A stretch of 64,000 nt of DNA from Nocardioides marmoribigeumensis. Its GTDB lineage: Bacteria > Actinomycetota > Actinomycetes > Propionibacteriales > Nocardioidaceae. The notes under the pieces were generated by a model. It made no database searches, was not told the DNA's origin, and saw nothing but the letters and a program-made list of their open reading frames with translations. A program made the translations under genes and the position numbers. The DNA is taken from the NCBI RefSeq assembly GCF_031458325.1, contig NZ_JAVDYG010000001.1:372001-436000 (forward strand), read 5' to 3'. Shown piece after piece: positions 1-8,466 of the stretch (position 1 is its first letter; every line of letters starts with the position of its first letter).

Positions 1-242
1 TCCGCGACGGCGCGAGCGTGCTGTCGGTCGGCGCACCGCGGGTCGAGGTGGTCGACACGACCGGGGCGGGCGACACGTTCGTCGGCGCGCTCGCGGCCGC
101 TCTCGCGCGGGATGTCCCGTACGCCGACGCCGTGCGTTGGGCGGTGGGCGCCGCGTCCCTGTCCACCCAGGCGCTGGGCGCGACGAGCGGCATGCCGTCC
201 GCCGCCGAGGTCGACCGCCTGATGTCGACGTCGGGGTCCTAG
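1..242 (+). CDS. PfkB-family carbohydrate kinase, C-terminal fragment
   Basis: Only the last ~80 residues are in the window; the reading frame is open from the left edge. The segment VDTTGAGDTFVGALAAALA is the PfkB/ribokinase signature 2: GAGD forms the anion hole and its Asp is the catalytic base that activates the sugar hydroxyl. The family phosphorylates ribose, fructose, adenosine or related substrates with ATP in the cytoplasm. The substrate cannot be read from this fragment. The stop lies 60 bp before the next gene on the same strand. Confidence 0.85.
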   Translation, partial: RDGASVLSVGAPRVEVVDTTGAGDTFVGALAAALARDVPYADAVRWAVGAASLSTQALGATSGMPSAAEVDRLMSTSGS

Positions 243-302
243 GCGCCTGGCTCGACCGCGGACTCGGTGCCAGGCTGGGTGCAGCATCCTCAGGGAGTCG
301 CC

Positions 303-989
303 ATGGACCTCATCCTCATCCCTGGTGCCGGCGGGCGCGGCTGGTACTGGCACCTCGTGACCGCGGCGCTGCGGGAGCGCGGACACCGAGCGGTGGCGGT
401 GGAGCTGCCCGCCGACGACGACACCCAGGGCCTGACCGACTACGCCCGGGCCGTGCTCGACGCCGCCGCAGGACTCGGTACGCCGACCACGAGCGGCCCG
501 CGACGCGTGGTGGTCGTCGCCGCGTCGCTGGGGGCGTTCACCGCCCCCTTGGTCCTCAGCCAGCTGCAGCCCGACGCGGTCGTGCTGGTCAACCCGATGA
601 CCCCGCTCCCCGACGAGACCCCCGGCGCCTGGTGGGGCAGCACGGGCGCCGTCGAGGCACGCACCGCCCGCGCGGCCCGGGAGGGCTACCCGGTCGAGTT
701 CGACCCCGGCACCTATCTCTTCCACGACGTGCCGGCGTCGGTGCTGGCGACCGTCCCGGGCAAGGGCGAGCAGTCGACCCGCCCCTTCGCCGACCCGTGC
801 CGCTTCGAGTCCTGGCCGGCTGCCACCACCGTGGTCGCAGGGCGCGACGACCGCTTCTTCCCGCTCGAGTTCCAGCAACGGCTGGCACGGGAGCGCCTGG
901 GCGTCGAGCCCGTGGTCGTCCCGGGCGGGCACCTGGTCGCCCTTTCCCGTCCGAGGGAGCTGACCGACGCCATCCTGAGCCTGTCGTAG
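303..989 (+). CDS. alpha/beta hydrolase
   Basis: A 228-residue cytoplasmic alpha/beta-hydrolase. The oxyanion-loop segment LIPGAGGRGWYW is at residues 5-16. The nucleophile elbow is VAASLGA with Ser75, so the usual first glycine of GxSxG is replaced by alanine. An acid candidate is in GRDDRFF (residues 180-186) and the catalytic His is in GGHLV (His210). No signal peptide is seen. The ATG at 303 follows AGGGAGT-like purine-rich sequence. The family covers esterases, lactonases and salicylate-esterase-like enzymes; the substrate is unknown. Confidence 0.85.
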   Translation: MDLILIPGAGGRGWYWHLVTAALRERGHRAVAVELPADDDTQGLTDYARAVLDAAAGLGTPTTSGPRRVVVVAASLGAFTAPLVLSQLQPDAVVLVNPMTPLPDETPGAWWGSTGAVEARTARAAREGYPVEFDPGTYLFHDVPASVLATVPGKGEQSTRPFADPCRFESWPAATTVVAGRDDRFFPLEFQQRLARERLGVEPVVVPGGHLVALSRPRELTDAILSLS

Positions 990-1016
990 GGCCGACGCAG
1001 CGTGGACTCCCTCCGC

Positions 1017-1346
1017 TCACGCAGACAGGACCAGGAGCGCCGCGACGCACCCGGAGACCAGCACGATCACGACCACCTGGGCGAGGCCGGCAGTTCTGCC
1101 GGTGGCGAGGTCGGACATCACCTCCGGGTCCGCCGCGAGCCGGTGCATCAGGACCAGCAGCGGCAGCAGGAGCACCGCGTTGAGGACCTGGGTGAGCAGC
1201 AGGACCGGGACGAGCGGCAGTCCCGGCACGAGGACGACCGTGGCGGCGACGCCCATGACGACCAGGTAGGTCGCGTAGAAGTACGGCACACCGCGGAACC
1301 CGTCGTCCAGCGCGCCCTCCTTGCCCAGGTAGTGGCCGACCTGCAC
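1017..1346 (-). pseudogene. Nramp-type metal transporter remnant (C-terminal end only)
   Basis: An open frame of about 110 residues with three hydrophobic segments. It resembles the last helices of Nramp (MntH) Mn2+/Fe2+ transporters: the stretch KEGALDDGFRGVPYFY followed by two membrane spans separated by PGLPLVPVLLLTQVLNAVLL. Intact Nramp proteins have about 400 residues and 11 helices. Here homology stops near 1376, just before a tRNA gene, and the metal-binding first helices are missing. It is best read as a truncated remnant. A small unrelated membrane protein is possible but less likely. Confidence 0.55.
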
Positions 1347-1409
1347 GCCGAGGTCACGGACCCGGCAGGGCCGAACAGCACCTTCGGTCAGCGGGACGCA
1401 CCGAGGTCG

Positions 1410-1483
1410 TAGGGCGGGTGGGGCTCGAACCCACGACCCAAGGATTATGAGTCCTCTGCTCTGACCGGCTGAGCTACCGCCCC
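1410..1483 (-). tRNA. tRNA with CAT anticodon, probably elongator tRNA-Met
   Basis: A cloverleaf can be drawn on the minus strand. The acceptor GGGGCGG pairs with CCGCCCT (first pair G-U). The D stem is GCTC/GAGC, and the anticodon stem GAGGA/TCCTT holds loop CTCATAA, giving anticodon CAT. The T stem is GTGGG/CCCAC with TTCGAGC in the loop. The 3' CCA is not encoded. An elongator tRNA-Met is most likely; a lysidine-modified tRNA-Ile2 has the same anticodon in DNA and cannot be excluded. It sits between two broken genes, which fits a former integration site. Confidence 0.9.
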
Positions 1484-1521
1484 TCGCCGGAGCACCCTAT
1501 CCAGGTCGGTCTGAGCCGCCC

Positions 1522-2184
1522 TTGGCAGTGATCTTCGCGGTCAGCACGATCAAGGACACGACCGGACGCATCCGGCTCTTCGTCGAGCGCAACCTCGCGG
1601 CCGGGGTGGACCACGTGCTCGTCTTCCTGACGTCGAGCACCCCGGGGCCGAGGCGTGGCTCGCGGAGCAGCCGTGCGCCACGCCCGTCGCGGCGTACGGC
1701 GACTACTGGTGCGGTCACCGGCCGGGCAACGTCAACATCCGCCAGACCCTCAACGCCAACCTCGCCCGGGTGCTGCTGGCGCCCTTCGACTGGGGCGAGT
1801 GGCTCTTCCACCTCGACGGCGACGAGTTCCTGGACGTCGACCTCGACCACCTCAGGTCCCTCGACCCCCAGGTGGCGGCGGTGCAGCTGCAGGTGCTGGA
1901 GGCAGGCGCTGTTCACCGGGCACGTCATCGGCAAGGCCGGGGTCCGGCCCTCGCTCGACCTCAAGCTCCACGTCCACCGCGTCAAGGACCTCGACGGCGA
2001 GCCGGTCGCCGCCCACCAGGACCCCTCGCGACGACGTCGCCACCTTGAGGAGCTCGGCTACCTCGTGCGGCCGGCGGCCGAGCGACACAGCCGCGTCCCC
2101 ACTCCCCTGACCGACGAGCAGCGCCGCCACCTCGACGTGCTGCTCGCGCGGCTGGTCGCCTCGCTCGCCGTGCTCAGGCGCTGA
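1522..2184 (+). pseudogene. glycosyltransferase (GT2/GT92-like), frameshifted
   Basis: Pieces of one glycosyltransferase lie in successive frames. First comes VSTIKDTTGRIRLFVERNL (frame of 1522). Then, after a shift near 1640, a stretch ending FDWGEWLFHLDGDEFLDVD with the DGDEF metal/nucleotide-sugar motif. After a second shift near 1900 the original frame returns with FTGHVIGKAGVRPSLDLKLH. At least two frameshifts therefore break it. The family transfers sugars from nucleotide sugars. Assembly error is possible, but the neighbours on both sides are also damaged, which favours real decay. Confidence 0.7.
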
Positions 2185-2893
2185 TCACGGCGTCGCCGCC
2201 ATCACCCGCGAGAGCCGGACGAACGTGTAGCCGCGAGCCCGCACCTCCCGGATGACCTGCGGCAGCGCGTCGGCGTCGAGCGTGCTGTGGTCGGTCGGGT
2301 GCGAGCCGACGTGCATGAGCACGATCTCGCCGGGCCGCAGCCCCGCCAGCACCCGGCGTACGACGGCCGCGGACGTCATGCCGCCCGAGGTCCCCTTCCA
2401 GCCCAGGGTGTCGACGGTCCAGCGGAACGGGACGTAGCAGAGCTCGTTGACCAGCCGGATCGTGCGCGCGTCACGCGCGCCGAACGGGAACCGGAAGAAG
2501 CGCCGCGGGTCCTGCTTGGACGCGGTCGTGATCATGGTCTGGGCGGTCCGGATCTGGCTGCGCACCGCGGCGTCGGCGAGCTTCGTCAGGTCGGGGTGGC
2601 TGACGGTGTGGTTGCCGACGAGGTGCTCGGCCCCCAGCCGCGCCGCCCGCACCGGGTTAGCGCTGCACCCACTGGCCGGTCAGGAAGAACGTCGCGGGCA
2701 CCCCGGTCGCGTTGAGCGTGCGCCGGATGGGCGCGACCCCGCGGAACCGGTCGGGCACGGCGCACGCGGCTGCCGAACCGGTCGACACCGCGGGTGCCGC
2801 GACCGGGGTCGCCCCCGAGCACGCGGCGAGACCTGCGACCAGGCCGAGGAGGAGGGTTCCCAGGAGGTGCGGGGAGCGGATCATCGTCATCAC
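2185..2893 (-). pseudogene. polysaccharide deacetylase (NodB type) lipoprotein, broken
   Basis: The N-terminal frame (2893 to 2657) has a lipoprotein signal with lipobox LAAC, then VPATFFLTGQWV, and ends in a stop. The C-terminal frame (2652 to 2185) continues with HLVGNHTVSHPDLTKL, which holds the metal-binding HxxxH motif, and later RFFRFPFGARD and EIVLMHVGSH. A frameshift near 2655 separates them. The TFDDGP motif that supplies the catalytic Asp is also absent, so an internal deletion lies before VPATFF. An intact enzyme would deacetylate cell-wall or exported polysaccharide. Confidence 0.75.
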
Positions 2894-2938
2894 CAGCTGA
2901 GGGAGGCTCCACCTCCAGTCTACGCCGGGAGACGGGGG

Positions 2939-3610
2939 TCAGACGGTCGTGCTGCGCTCCCCCGCGAGCAGCCGCGAGACCGGTCCGCCGACGTCGCGTC
3001 CGAGCAGCGTCGCGGTCGCCCAGTCGGCTGCGGCGCCCTCGAAGACCCTTGCCCGGTTGAGCATCGCGTGCTTGCCACCCTGCACCGTCAGCCACGCGAC
3101 GTCGGTCGTGCGCGCCAGCGTGCGGGCGACGGTCTGCGCCCGCGAGGGCACCGCGATCCGGTCGGCGTCGCCGTGCGCGATGAGCACCCGGCGACCCGTC
3201 AGGTCCGCGCGGTCGGTCGGGTAGACCCACGGGTTGAGCGCCACCACGCTCGCCACGTTGTCGTGGTCACCGGCGAGCAGCGCGGCCCGGCCGCCGAGCG
3301 AGTGGCCGACCAGGCAGACCGGCACGTCGCCGTACCTCTCCGTCACCTGCCGCATCGCCCACCGCGCGTCGTCGACCGGGGTGTGGTGGGTGTCCCAGCC
3401 GCGGTAGCTGTTGAGCAGTCGGTAGGTCGCCAGCCGGCCGCGCCCCGCCCTGGCGATCCGGCGGGCGATCGGCACCATGCGCAGCACCGACAGCTGGGTC
3501 GGGCTCACCATCATCTGCTCGCCCCGCGACGCGCCGCCGTGCAGCACGACCACCACCCCCTCGGGGCGGTCCGGCTCGCTCGTCGGGACCAGGCGCGGCT
3601 GCAGGTGCAT
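2939..3610 (-). CDS. alpha/beta hydrolase (dienelactone-hydrolase/acylpeptidase-like)
   Basis: A 223-residue hydrolase. It has the HGG oxyanion motif in VVVVLHGGASRGEQ, the nucleophile elbow GHSLGGRAAL, an acid in VLIAHGDADRI and the catalytic His in QGGKHAML. The ATG at 3610 begins MHLQPRL; longer versions upstream read into the promoter of the divergent desaturase and lack family sequence. No signal peptide is seen. It is predicted to be a cytoplasmic esterase or lipase-like enzyme of unknown substrate. Confidence 0.82.
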   Translation of the reverse strand: MHLQPRLVPTSEPDRPEGVVVVLHGGASRGEQMMVSPTQLSVLRMVPIARRIARAGRGRLATYRLLNSYRGWDTHHTPVDDARWAMRQVTERYGDVPVCLVGHSLGGRAALLAGDHDNVASVVALNPWVYPTDRADLTGRRVLIAHGDADRIAVPSRAQTVARTLARTTDVAWLTVQGGKHAMLNRARVFEGAAADWATATLLGRDVGGPVSRLLAGERSTTV

Positions 3611-3680
3611 GCGGCCAGGGTGCCCAGCCCGATCAAGCCGCTCCCTGGCCAGATCGCTCCCACGGGTGTACGACGGGGGG

Positions 3681-4616
3681 ATGAGCCCCCTCGACACCAC
3701 CGCCCTGCTGACCGAGCTGGAACCGGTCGTGACCGAGAACCTCGACCGCCACCTGGGCATCGCCGACGAGTGGATGCCCCACGAGTACGTCCCCTGGAGC
3801 CTCGGTCGCGACTTCGCCGACCTCGGCGGCGAGCCGTGGGAGGCCGCGCAGTCGCAGCTGTCCCCGCTGGCGCGCACCGCGCTCGAGGTCAACCTGCTCA
3901 CCGAGGACAACCTGCCGTCGTACCACCGCGAGATCGACCGTGCGTTCGGCCGCGACAGCGCCTGGGGCGCGTGGGTCAACCGGTGGACCGCCGAGGAGGG
4001 GCGGCACGCCTACTGCATCCGCGACTACCTGCTCGTCACCCGCGGCGTCGACCCGGTCGAGCTCGAGCGGGCGCGGATGCAGACGATGGAGACCGGCTTC
4101 GACTCCGGCGACAAGCCGCTGCTCAACGTGTGCGCCTACGTCTCGTTCCAGGAGCTGGCCACGCGCGTCTCGCACCGCAACACCGGCCGCTTCACCGAGG
4201 AGCCGATCGCCGAGAAGCTGCTCGCCCGCGTCGCCAAGGACGAGAACCTGCACATGATCTTCTACCGCAACATCGTCGCGGCGGCGCTCGCGGTCGCGCC
4301 CGGTCAGACGCTGCGCGCGATCACCGACGAGGTGGTCGGCTTCCAGATGCCCGGCGCGATCATCCCGGGCTTCAACCGCAAGGCCGTGCAGATGGCCAAG
4401 GCCGGCATCTACGACCTGCGCATCCACCACGACGACATCGTCAGCCCCCTGCTGAGGCAGTGGGACGTGTGGGCGCTCGAGGGCCTCGACGACGAGGGCG
4501 AGCGGGCGCGCGAGGAGCTCGCCGCGGCCGTGGCGGCGCTGGACGAGGAGGCGACGCGGTTCGTCGAGCGCCGGGCCGAGGCCGAGGCCAAGAGGGCGGC
4601 GCGTCGAGCCGGCTAG
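3681..4616 (+). CDS. acyl-ACP desaturase (ferritin-like diiron)
   Basis: A 311-residue soluble acyl-[ACP] desaturase of the plant stearoyl-ACP/mycobacterial DesA class, introducing a double bond into ACP-bound fatty acids with O2 and ferredoxin. Diiron ligands are visible in the helical repeats: LLTEDNLPSYHREI (about residues 72-85), EEGRH (105-109) and, in the second half, SFQELATRVSHRN and KDENLHMIFYRN. The ATG at 3681 directly follows a GACGGGGGG Shine-Dalgarno-like run. The 3' end overlaps the convergent phosphatase gene by 4 nt. Confidence 0.93.
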   Translation: MSPLDTTALLTELEPVVTENLDRHLGIADEWMPHEYVPWSLGRDFADLGGEPWEAAQSQLSPLARTALEVNLLTEDNLPSYHREIDRAFGRDSAWGAWVNRWTAEEGRHAYCIRDYLLVTRGVDPVELERARMQTMETGFDSGDKPLLNVCAYVSFQELATRVSHRNTGRFTEEPIAEKLLARVAKDENLHMIFYRNIVAAALAVAPGQTLRAITDEVVGFQMPGAIIPGFNRKAVQMAKAGIYDLRIHHDDIVSPLLRQWDVWALEGLDDEGERAREELAAAVAALDEEATRFVERRAEAEAKRAARRAG

Positions 4617-5164
4617 CCGTTCCAGCGCAGGACGACCGGCGTCTCGCGCTCGAATCCCAGCGTGCTCAGCGTGGCGGTGTCCAGCTTGACGTGACGCCCG
4701 AACGGCACCGGCTCGTCCAGCCAGCGCGCGGTGAGCGCCCGGAGCGAGTGGCCGTGCCCGAAGACCAGCGCACGCTCGACGTCTCGGACCCGCTCGATCA
4801 CGCGGTCGCAGCGCGCGCCCACCTGGTCGGCCGTCTCACCCCCGCGCGGCCCGTGGGTCCAGACGGTCCACTCCGGCACGTCCTCGCGGATCTCCTCGGT
4901 CGTGCGGCCCTCGTCGTTGCCGTAGGCCCACTCGACGAGGTCCTCGTCGACCTCGGCGTCGGGGAACCCCGCGAGCTCCGCCGTGCGACGGGCGCGCTGC
5001 CGCGGGCTCGTGAGCACGAGGTCGAAGTGCTCGGGCTCCAGGCGCGGTCGCAGGGCGATCGCGTCCCGCTCCCCGTCCTCGAGCAGCGGGAGGTCGGTGG
5101 TCGAGGTGTGCTTGCCCGCCTCGCTCCACTCGGTCTGTCCGTGCCGCACCAGCCAGAGCTCCAT
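4613..5164 (-). CDS. histidine phosphatase family protein
   Basis: A 183-residue phosphoglycerate-mutase-like phosphatase. The catalytic RHG motif is at residues 7-9 (LVRHGQTEW). TSPRQRARRTAEL supplies the phosphate-binding Arg, and the second His is in FGHGHSLRALTARW. It probably dephosphorylates a small metabolite; in actinobacteria such proteins include acid phosphatases and alpha-ribazole-phosphatase-like enzymes. The specific substrate cannot be decided. It is convergent with the desaturase. Confidence 0.9.
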   Translation of the reverse strand: MELWLVRHGQTEWSEAGKHTSTTDLPLLEDGERDAIALRPRLEPEHFDLVLTSPRQRARRTAELAGFPDAEVDEDLVEWAYGNDEGRTTEEIREDVPEWTVWTHGPRGGETADQVGARCDRVIERVRDVERALVFGHGHSLRALTARWLDEPVPFGRHVKLDTATLSTLGFERETPVVLRWNG

Positions 5165-5187
5165 CGGGCCAGGCTACGGATCGGCGA

Positions 5188-5688
5188 TCAGCCCGGCCGC
5201 TGATAGCGGCCGCGGCGGTGGACCAGCGCCTCCCCGTCGCGTACGACGACGCGCGCGACCTCGGCGTCGAGCTGGAGCGACCAGCCGACCTCCGTGCGGG
5301 CGACGACCGGCCCCGCGGCCCAGCCGGGCCCGTCGGCGAGGACCGGGCCCCACTCGGTCTGCTCCCAGGTGCCGAGGCGGAACATGCCGCCCGGCGCAGG
5401 GGCCAGGCCGGCGAACGCCTCGGCCAGGTCGCGGTGCTCCCAGGTCAGCAACGAGACCGCGAGCGCGCCGGTCTCCTCGACCGCGTCGGCGAGGTCGGAG
5501 TCGGGGTCGACGAGCACGAGCAGGTGGGCGGGGTCCCCGTTGGCCACGACGAACGAGGTGACCGTCAGCCCGGCCCGGTCCGCGCCGGAGCCCGCGCACG
5601 CGACCGCGACGGTCCCGCCGAGCCGCCCGCGGAAGCGGCGGACCGGGTCCTCGGCCTCGGCGAAGGGGTGCTCGGTGTGGATCGTCAT
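5188..5688 (-). CDS. flavin reductase domain protein
   Basis: A 166-residue FMN-binding split-barrel protein of the flavin reductase family. The hallmark GLTVTSFVVANGDPAHLLVLVD segment carries the flavin-binding part, followed by LAVSLLTWEHRDLAEAFAG. It would bind FMN and use NAD(P)H to supply reduced flavin, or act as a small flavoprotein. Its ATG overlaps the stop of the upstream ECF sigma gene by 4 nt, so the two are translationally coupled in an operon with the YCII gene. Confidence 0.88.
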   Translation of the reverse strand: MTIHTEHPFAEAEDPVRRFRGRLGGTVAVACAGSGADRAGLTVTSFVVANGDPAHLLVLVDPDSDLADAVEETGALAVSLLTWEHRDLAEAFAGLAPAPGGMFRLGTWEQTEWGPVLADGPGWAAGPVVARTEVGWSLQLDAEVARVVVRDGEALVHRRGRYQRPG

Positions 5689-6854
5689 GACAGCTCCTGG
5701 TTCTCGGACACGTCGACGGCCCGATGACGCAACCGTGCCGCCTGCTTGGTCAGGTGGGCGCGCTCGGCCGCGTTGGACGCCTGGCGCGCGGCCTCGGCGT
5801 ACAGGTCCGCTGCGCGCGCGAGGTCACCGTCATGCTCGCGCAACCACGCCTCGGCAGCGGTGCGTCGCGGGATCCCGGCCGGCACCTCGGCGAGCGCGGC
5901 GAGGCCGGCCCTGGGGCCGTCCGCCTCGCCCACCGCGACCGCCCGGTTGAGGCGCACGACGGGGCTGCCGGTGAGCGCGAGCAGCTCGTCGTACCACTCC
6001 ACCACCTGCACCCAGTCGGTCTCCTCGGCCGACGGGGCGTCGGCGTGCAGGGCGGCGATCGCGGCCTGCGCCTGGTACTCCCCCAGCCGGTCCTGGGCGA
6101 GCGCGGACTGCAGCACCTCGACGCCCTCGGCGACGACCGCGGTGTCCCAGCGCGACCGGTCCTGCTCGGCGAGCGGGACCAGCCGGCCCTCGTCGGTGCG
6201 GGCCGCGCGGCGCGCGTGGTGCAGGAGCATGAGCGCGAGCAGCCCCCACGCCTCCGGCTCGCGCGACTGCGCTGCCAGGCGCCGGGTCAGCCGGATCGCC
6301 TCCGCGGCCAGGTCGACCTCGCCGGTGTAGCCCTCGTTGAACACCAGGTAGAGCACCCGCAGCACGGTCGCGAGGTCCCCCGGCTCGTCGAGACGTACGC
6401 CGGACACGGTGCGCTTGGCGCGACTGATCCGCTGGGCCATGGTCGCCTCGGGGACGAGGTACGCCGCCGCGATCTGGCGGGTGGTCAGGCCGCCCACCGC
6501 GCGCAGGGTCAGCGCCACCGCGGAGGACGGCGTGAGGGACGGGTGCGCGCAGAGGAAGCAGAGCGCGAGCGAGTCGTCCTCCTCGGCAGCCGGTCCGGGC
6601 GCGGGCTCGAGCGCCTCGCGGTCCTCCCGGGTGCGCCGGGCCGACTCCGAGCGCACGTGGTCGACGTGGCGTCGCCACGCGGCCGTGACCAGCCACGCCT
6701 TCGGGTCGCGCGGCGGGTCGTCGAGCCAGGTCTCCCAGGCTGCGACCAGCGCCTCCTGCACGGCGTCCTCCGCGGAGGCGAAGTCCGCTCCCCGGCGCAC
6801 CAGGACGGAGATCACCCGCGGCGTCAGCTCGCGCAGGAGGCGCTCGTCGAGCAC
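5685..6854 (-). CDS. ECF RNA polymerase sigma factor, ECF42 type, with C-terminal TPR-like extension
   Basis: A 389-residue sigma factor. Region 2 is seen in ASAEDAVQEALVAAWETW (about residues 25-42) and region 4 in GLTTRQIAAAYLVPEATMAQRISRAKRTV. A helical extension of about 200 residues follows (DUF6596-like). This layout and an adjacent DGPF/YCII gene are the known hallmark of the ECF42 group, whose extension is needed for activity and which lacks an anti-sigma gene. The GTG at 6854 was chosen because it starts exactly where homology starts, 8 bp after the YCII stop; longer forms read through that gene. Confidence 0.92.
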   Translation of the reverse strand: MLDERLLRELTPRVISVLVRRGADFASAEDAVQEALVAAWETWLDDPPRDPKAWLVTAAWRRHVDHVRSESARRTREDREALEPAPGPAAEEDDSLALCFLCAHPSLTPSSAVALTLRAVGGLTTRQIAAAYLVPEATMAQRISRAKRTVSGVRLDEPGDLATVLRVLYLVFNEGYTGEVDLAAEAIRLTRRLAAQSREPEAWGLLALMLLHHARRAARTDEGRLVPLAEQDRSRWDTAVVAEGVEVLQSALAQDRLGEYQAQAAIAALHADAPSAEETDWVQVVEWYDELLALTGSPVVRLNRAVAVGEADGPRAGLAALAEVPAGIPRRTAAEAWLREHDGDLARAADLYAEAARQASNAAERAHLTKQAARLRHRAVDVSENQELS

Positions 6855-6861
6855 GGGCGGC

Positions 6862-7269
6862 TCAGACGTCGAAGTTGGCGGGCAGATCGAGGAACGGCCG
6901 CACCTCGAGCCACTCCCCCAGCGGGCGACCACCGGCCGACGGGGCGGCGGACAGCTCGCCCGCGAGCTCGACGGCCCGCTCCTGCGAGTCCACGTCGACG
7001 ACCATCCACCCGGCGATCAGGTCCTTGGTCTCCGCGAAGGGGCCGTCGACGACCGGCGGACGCCCCTCACCGTCGTACCTCACCCAGAAGCCGTCCATCG
7101 CCACCGCCTGGCCGTCGACGAGCTCGCCGCTCGCGGTCAGCTTGTCGGCGAAGTCGGCCATGAACTGCATGTGCGCGTCGACCTCCTCGGGCGTCCAGTG
7201 GTCCATCGGGACGTCGTTCACCGGCGGGCGTCCGCCGCGGTAGTGCTTGAGGATCAGGTACTTCGCCAT
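6862..7269 (-). CDS. YCII/DGPF domain protein
   Basis: A 135-residue YCII-related protein with the DGPFAETKD motif that gives the DGPF family its name. The fold is ferredoxin-like and the biochemical role is unproven. It is the first gene of a three-gene minus-strand operon with the ECF42 sigma factor (8 bp downstream) and flavin reductase. Proteins of this kind are usual targets or partners of ECF42 sigma factors. The ATG at 7269 has a GGAGACGA ribosome-binding site. Confidence 0.92.
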   Translation of the reverse strand: MAKYLILKHYRGGRPPVNDVPMDHWTPEEVDAHMQFMADFADKLTASGELVDGQAVAMDGFWVRYDGEGRPPVVDGPFAETKDLIAGWMVVDVDSQERAVELAGELSAAPSAGGRPLGEWLEVRPFLDLPANFDV

Positions 7270-7437
7270 GGTCGTCTCCTTCGCGGGGTGCGGCCCATTC
7301 TGGCCGCGTTCACCCAGGGGACGGAGCCGGGAGGCGGTTCTCGACGTCGGGAGCGCACCTGCGTGCGGGCCTGCCCGTCGGGGTACCGCGGTCACGGGAC
7401 GGCGCGGCTCACGCGCCGCACGGAGAGAGGCACACAC

Positions 7438-7710
7438 ATGGACGTCATCGGCGTCATCATCGCGGGCATCATCATCGGAGTGCTCGGCAAGCTCGTCGCC
7501 CCCGGCGACAAGGACAACACCCCGATCTGGCTGACCATCCTGTGCGGCATCGGCGGCGTGCTGATCGGCTGGTATGTCTACGCCGCCTTCGGCGGCGGGG
7601 CGACCAGCGGGGTCGACTGGGTGCGCTGGATCGTCGCGATCATCGTCGCGGCGGTGCTGGTGGTGATCGCCTCCACCCTGACCGGCCGCAACAAGGTCAA
7701 GGTGCACTGA
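7438..7710 (+). CDS. GlsB/YeaQ/YmgE family small membrane protein
   Basis: A 90-residue protein with three hydrophobic segments (about residues 2-20, 30-52 and 62-82) and the glycine-rich pattern IIAGIIIGVLGKLVAPG typical of transglycosylase-associated/GlsB stress proteins. It is predicted to sit in the cytoplasmic membrane; its molecular role is unknown, with links to general stress in other bacteria. The ATG at 7438 follows GGAGAGAGG. It is divergent from the ECF operon across a 168-bp gap. Confidence 0.88.
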   Translation: MDVIGVIIAGIIIGVLGKLVAPGDKDNTPIWLTILCGIGGVLIGWYVYAAFGGGATSGVDWVRWIVAIIVAAVLVVIASTLTGRNKVKVH

Positions 7711-7748
7711 CCCGCGACCGTCCACCGGCCGGCCCCTACGCTGGTGGC

Positions 7749-8438
7749 GTGCGCAGGATCGGACTCATCGGCGGGATGAGCTGGGAGAGCACGGCGGAGT
7801 ACTACCGCCTGGCCAACCGGCTGGTGGCCGACCGCCTCGGCGGCTACCACTCCGCCGACCTGGTGCTGAGGTCGGTCGACTTCGCGCCCGTCGAGGACCA
7901 GCAGCAGCGAGGCGCGTGGGACGAGTCCGCGCGCCTCCTGGCCGACGCCGCGCGCGAGCTCGAGGCGGCCGGGGCCGAGTGCGTGGCGTTGTGCACCAAC
8001 ACGATGCACCTGGTGGCCGACGAGATCGCCTCGGCCGTCAACGTGCCGTTCGTCCACCTCATCGACGTGGTGGCCGAGGCCGTCCGTGCCGGCGGCGTCG
8101 AGCAGGTCGGCCTGCTGGGCACCGGCTTCACGATGGACCAGCCGTTCTACCGCGAGCACCTGGAGCGCCACGGCCTGCGGGTTCACCTCCCCTCGGCGCA
8201 GGAGCGGGAGCTGGTCCACCGCGTCATCTACGACGAGCTCGTGCACGGCGTGGTGCGCGAGGAGTCAAGGGCGGCGTACTCCCGGGTCATCGGGGGCATG
8301 GTCGAGGCGGGTGCCGAGGGCGTGGTCCTCGGCTGCACCGAGATCGAGCTGCTGGTCGGGCCAGGCGACTCCCCGGTCCCGGTGTTCCCCACCACGCGCC
8401 TGCACGTCGAGGCGCTCGTGGACTGGGCCCTCCGCTGA
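7749..8438 (+). CDS. aspartate/glutamate racemase family protein
   Basis: A 229-residue amino-acid racemase of the Asp/Glu/hydantoin family, closest in pattern to YgeA-type broad-specificity racemases. The N-terminal GLIGGMSWESTAEYYR is characteristic. The two catalytic cysteines are in ALCTNTMH and VLGCTEIELL. The GTG at 7749 begins VRRIGLIGGMSW. It would interconvert L and D amino acids without a cofactor. It stands alone, 28 bp before gnd on the same strand. Confidence 0.9.
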   Translation: MRRIGLIGGMSWESTAEYYRLANRLVADRLGGYHSADLVLRSVDFAPVEDQQQRGAWDESARLLADAARELEAAGAECVALCTNTMHLVADEIASAVNVPFVHLIDVVAEAVRAGGVEQVGLLGTGFTMDQPFYREHLERHGLRVHLPSAQERELVHRVIYDELVHGVVREESRAAYSRVIGGMVEAGAEGVVLGCTEIELLVGPGDSPVPVFPTTRLHVEALVDWALR

Positions 8439-8466
8439 CTCCACCACCACTCAGACGAGGAGTGAC

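Noticed and set aside
2447-5203. A very long plus-strand open frame across the hydrolase and desaturase genes
   Set aside because: It is an Arg/Pro/Gly-rich shadow frame typical of high-GC DNA, overlapping well-supported genes on both strands. The same holds for other long overlapping frames in the window.
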